From: Lachnospiraceae bacterium
GTDB taxonomy: Bacteria > Bacillota > Clostridia > Lachnospirales > Lachnospiraceae
Length of the DNA: 17,925 nt
Assembly (NCBI GenBank): GCA_003488965.1
Contig: DNJW01000417.1
Coordinates: forward strand, 1-17,925
Direction of reading: 5' to 3'
Shown here: positions 15,469 to 17,925 of the stretch, one piece after another
Position numbering within the stretch: the stretch's first letter is position 1
How the letters are laid out: every line of letters starts with the position of its first letter
Translations under genes and position numbers: made by a program
Notes under the pieces: model-generated
The model's database searches: none
What the model was told of the DNA's origin: nothing
What the model saw: the letters and a program-made list of their open reading frames with translations, nothing else

Positions 15469-15484
15469 AAAAACCAGTCTGCAA
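15456..15484 (-). promoter_or_regulatory. Candidate promoter of the GH42-kinase-regulator operon
   Basis: On the minus strand TTGCAG (15484-15479) is followed after 17 bases by TATTAG (15461-15456). Both hexamers are imperfect (three and four of six matches), so this is a tentative call; TATGAT three to eight bases earlier is an alternative -10. It lies between the exporter ATPase gene and GH42. I saw no intrinsic terminator after the ATPase, so read-through from the exporter operon is possible. Confidence 0.4.
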
Positions 15485-15544
15485 TACATGTAATTTCTAC
15501 AGATTCAAATGGAAATTTTGTTGCTCATGATTCTCCGGACTGTA

Positions 15545-16189
15545 TCATCTTAATCTGCTGATTTTCCCCTTGTCCATTTCATATACCTCATCGCACAATG
15601 TCTCTATGTCTTCTTTATTATGGCTCGCTAATAAAATAATTTTATTTTGTTCTTTTAATTCTTCAAAAAAATTTCTCATGTCAATAACGCTGCTTCTATC
15701 CAAACCGTTCATTGGTTCGTCTAAAATCAAAATATCCTGATTTTCCATTGTTGCCTGTGCAATCGCCAGTCTTTGACGCATCCCCAGGGAATAATGGCAA
15801 ACTTTTTTTCTTGATTCCGGATCAAGGCCCACTTTCCGCATTACATCCTTTAAATATTTTTTATCCGCTTTATTGCGGATTCTGTATAAACATTCTAAAT
15901 TCTTCAACCCGCTAAAGTTTCTGATATAGCCGGGTTCTTCAATTATAATGCCGGCATTGATTAACATATCTATATCTCTATGCATGACCAGATTATTTAT
16001 TTTAATCTCCCCGGAATCTACATGGTAAAAACCGCAGATACATTTAAACAGCACTGTTTTTCCCGAACCATTATATCCTACGATCCCGTATATTTTCCCA
16101 CTTACCAATTCCAGAGAAACATTCTCCAGGACCGGACAATTTCCAAAATGTTTGCTTATGTTACTTACTATAATACTCTGTCCGCTCAT
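15545..16189 (-). CDS. ABC transporter ATPase with E-loop, LanF/BcrA type
   Basis: This 214-residue protein is a complete nucleotide-binding domain: Walker A GYNGSGKT (38-45), signature YSLGMRQR (133-140), Walker B ILILDEP (153-159) and H-loop H190 (ASHNKED). At the Q-loop position it reads IIIEEPGYIRNFSGLKNL, with Glu84 instead of Gln. This E-loop is a known mark of lantibiotic-immunity LanF ATPases and some bacitracin-type exporters. It is short and lacks the C-terminal extension of many BcrA proteins. GGGAGG lies six bases before the ATG. It is third in an operon after two membrane proteins, so a LanFEG-like export or immunity complex is likely, but no peptide gene is visible to prove the substrate. 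Confidence 0.9.
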   Translation of the reverse strand: MSGQSIIVSNISKHFGNCPVLENVSLELVSGKIYGIVGYNGSGKTVLFKCICGFYHVDSGEIKINNLVMHRDIDMLINAGIIIEEPGYIRNFSGLKNLECLYRIRNKADKKYLKDVMRKVGLDPESRKKVCHYSLGMRQRLAIAQATMENQDILILDEPMNGLDRSSVIDMRNFFEELKEQNKIILLASHNKEDIETLCDEVYEMDKGKISRLR

Positions 16190-16227
16190 GACGCACCTCC
16201 CATTTGCAAATTCTCTTCCTGCTGTTT

Positions 16228-17091
16228 TTACACCCCATCTTCCTTACTCCATTCAAACTCTATGCCATGTACTCTCCGCAAAATGATCCGGCACATGATT
16301 ATAATACTCATAATAAGTACAATGAAAATATAAGGTACAGAAGGCAATACAAAGCTGTCATGTTCCTTAATTCCAACATAAGCAACCCTCAGCCAGCTTG
16401 TCGGTATAAACATAGATACTTTTTGCGATAACATCGGATGAACACTTTCTACCAAATAAATTCCTGCTGCCATACTGACAGAACCAATAATTGCTATCAT
16501 CCTATTAAATACAATACTAAGCATAAACATAAAAATACCCATCCAGAAAACTACCAGGCTTCCAATCAAAAAAGTACATATTGATAATTCAATTGCAGTA
16601 AAGTTCTGCATAGCATCATAAGGTATTTCAAATAAAAATTCATAATACTGAGCCGCATTTGTCAATGCCGCCGTGTGCAGCACTTTTCCCCATCCGGTTC
16701 CCCATTCACAATTTCTGCCCAGCAAAATAATACAAAATAAAAAATTTACAGCCATAATCAATACGGACTGTAAAAAAATCGATATAATCTGACCCACTGC
16801 CCACGTTTTTCTGCCTGTCCGTATAATCTGATACATATTTGAATATTGCATGAAAGGCACATTAGAGAAATAATATATTATCTCTAAAAGAAATAAAAAT
16901 GCAAAATATATATTTGAAAGAAGAAAAGGAAATACCCACACAGATACTTTATGCTGCACGGTCTGCGAAAAATTAATAACCGGTTTCAGGTAAATGTACA
17001 AGATAAATCCCTGTATCATAAACAGTGCGTATGTTCTGGCATTCATTATTTTTATCACGGTTAACTGCTTTATATATCGGAGTACCTCCAT
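16228..17091 (-). CDS. ABC-2-type membrane protein of the exporter, second subunit
   Basis: The 287-residue protein has about six predicted membrane spans (for example YALFMIQGFILYIYLKP, FLLSNIYFAFLFLLEIIYYF and IIGSVSMAAGIYLV). The pattern SNMYQIIRTGRKTWAVGQII, a cytoplasmic loop leading into a span, is typical of ABC-2 permeases. The start at 17091 is chosen because it follows the stop of the upstream gene by four bases and AAAGGAT is present nearby; the frame opens 23 codons earlier, but that extension overlaps the upstream gene out of frame and looks unlike a protein start. No close family is recognised. Its place between another permease and an E-loop ATPase makes it a LanE/LanG-like subunit by context. 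Confidence 0.75.
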   Translation of the reverse strand: MEVLRYIKQLTVIKIMNARTYALFMIQGFILYIYLKPVINFSQTVQHKVSVWVFPFLLSNIYFAFLFLLEIIYYFSNVPFMQYSNMYQIIRTGRKTWAVGQIISIFLQSVLIMAVNFLFCIILLGRNCEWGTGWGKVLHTAALTNAAQYYEFLFEIPYDAMQNFTAIELSICTFLIGSLVVFWMGIFMFMLSIVFNRMIAIIGSVSMAAGIYLVESVHPMLSQKVSMFIPTSWLRVAYVGIKEHDSFVLPSVPYIFIVLIMSIIIMCRIILRRVHGIEFEWSKEDGV

Positions 17092-17095
17092 TTTT

Positions 17096-17875
17096 TCACA
17101 TCCTTTTTTGTAATTTTTTATAAGTCGCTGTCCCAAAAATAATGCAGCAGCAAATCCCAATAGCTAATGCCCACGCTATCATTTTTACATCACTTGAAAA
17201 AATATTATATCGTGCATCAAAAATAATACATGGGTCAAACATACTGTTTTTCCTAAATGTATTTGTGCCCGCTTCAATAATAATCTGATATAACAGCGCA
17301 GGCATAGCAAGAATGAACAATTTATTTGATATATACAAAGATAAATAGGAAGATATCAAAGCCAGGCACCCTCCGCATACTCCCCACTGTATCCCATACA
17401 GACCAGCCCATCCAATATAATTTTCACTTTTTAACAATGCTGCATAACCACCGGATTTCTCAAGAATTAAATATGTCTGGCTATCTATCCATGGTAATTT
17501 CCCAGTGCAGATAACTGAGAATAAAATGCTTCCTGCTCCCATGGTCAAAACAGACGACAAAAAAATGATCCCTGTTTTTGATGCCACATATTTTTTTAAT
17601 CCCCCTCTGCTTACAGCATATCTCATATAATAAGTTTCTAACTCATCACTGTAAACAGACCCGTACGGTAATGCGCAAAATACAAACGTCAAAATAAATC
17701 CCGCTTTATATGTTGAAAGTAATAACGTATAAATTGCAGAATCTGTTATGTCGCTTCGATTTCCCACAGATAAAAACAATGTTAATGCAACACCTATTAT
17801 ACTTAAATATGTCCCTTTTTTTGTAAATAACCGGTACATATCCGTCAAAAGAAAGTGTGTTCTTTTTTGTTTCAT
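17096..17875 (-). CDS. ABC-2-type membrane protein of the exporter, first subunit
   Basis: The 259-residue protein has about six predicted membrane spans (near residues 21-38, 50-68, 102-123, 155-180, 183-200 and 232-250). Between spans two and three it has DELETYYMRYAVSRGGLKKY followed by VASKTG, the cytoplasmic loop pattern of ABC-2 permeases in which a sorted run of charged residues precedes a Lys. It is the first gene of the exporter operon and overlaps nothing upstream in the window. GAGAGGAAA precedes the ATG, with rather long spacing. The remaining 50 bases to the window edge are AT-rich and may hold a promoter, but no convincing -35/-10 pair is complete within them. The substrate is unknown. 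Confidence 0.78.
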   Translation of the reverse strand: MKQKRTHFLLTDMYRLFTKKGTYLSIIGVALTLFLSVGNRSDITDSAIYTLLLSTYKAGFILTFVFCALPYGSVYSDELETYYMRYAVSRGGLKKYVASKTGIIFLSSVLTMGAGSILFSVICTGKLPWIDSQTYLILEKSGGYAALLKSENYIGWAGLYGIQWGVCGGCLALISSYLSLYISNKLFILAMPALLYQIIIEAGTNTFRKNSMFDPCIIFDARYNIFSSDVKMIAWALAIGICCCIIFGTATYKKLQKRM

Positions 17876-17925
17876 TATATAGATATTTCCTCTCCGTTTT
17901 CTGCGTCTATGCAGGTATATAATAC

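Noticed and set aside
17092..17160. A 23-residue N-terminal extension of the second exporter membrane protein
   Set aside because: It overlaps the coding end of the upstream gene out of frame, while ATG 17091 follows that gene's stop by four bases as expected in an operon.

Overview
The window looks like chromosomal DNA of a low-to-medium GC anaerobic Firmicute, most likely a gut Lachnospiraceae relative (Blautia/Ruminococcus-like). This rests on the protein families, the strong AGGAGG-type ribosome binding sites, the YesM/YesN two-component pair and the LplBC-type sugar transporter. The taxonomic call is inference from family resemblance; no search was run. Apart from one small gene and one gene remnant, everything reads on the minus strand.

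Positions 1-1560 are a scrambled intergenic island. They hold a palindrome, a set of related hairpins, an orphan HicB-like gene on the plus strand, a Panacea (SocA-like) gene that appears to have lost its N-terminal half, and fragments of three unrelated genes: the C-terminal half of an HxlR regulator, the start of a tyrosine-phosphatase-like gene and the middle of an Hsp20 gene. The truncated Panacea and HxlR genes meet head to head within a few bases, so a rearrangement junction can be placed near 1119-1127.

Positions 1562-2945 are a compact two-gene unit, a TetR regulator overlapping a CPBP (CAAX-type) membrane protease by 4 bases. It is driven by an exact consensus promoter (TTGACA, 17 bases, TATAAT) with a perfect 12-base palindrome over the expected start point. 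A strong terminator at 2980-3044 closes the next operon.

Positions 2980-15484 are a Gram-positive polysaccharide-utilisation locus for arabinose- and galactose-containing plant oligosaccharides, built as two operons. The upstream operon encodes a GH42 beta-galactosidase, a YesM-like sensor kinase and a YesN-like AraC-type response regulator, and ends at a clear terminator (10165-10193). The downstream operon has its own promoter (10112-10140) and encodes two permeases, a sugar-binding protein, a GH43 enzyme and a GH51 alpha-L-arabinofuranosidase. All three hydrolases lack signal peptides and no ATPase is present. The likely scheme is: the kinase senses an extracellular sugar, the regulator activates transport, a shared ATPase encoded elsewhere powers uptake, and oligosaccharides are trimmed inside the cell.

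Positions 15545-17875 are a three-gene ABC-2 exporter (two membrane proteins, then an ATPase). Its ATPase carries a Glu in place of the Q-loop Gln, a feature known from lantibiotic-immunity (LanFEG) transporters. The window ends 50 bases upstream of its first gene, so its regulators or any linked peptide lie outside. I saw no tRNA, rRNA, CRISPR array, insertion sequence or phage genes, and no stretch above 300 bases without a gene. I did not find a clearly novel system; the strongest unusual items are the rearrangement junction, the hairpin set and the E-loop exporter.
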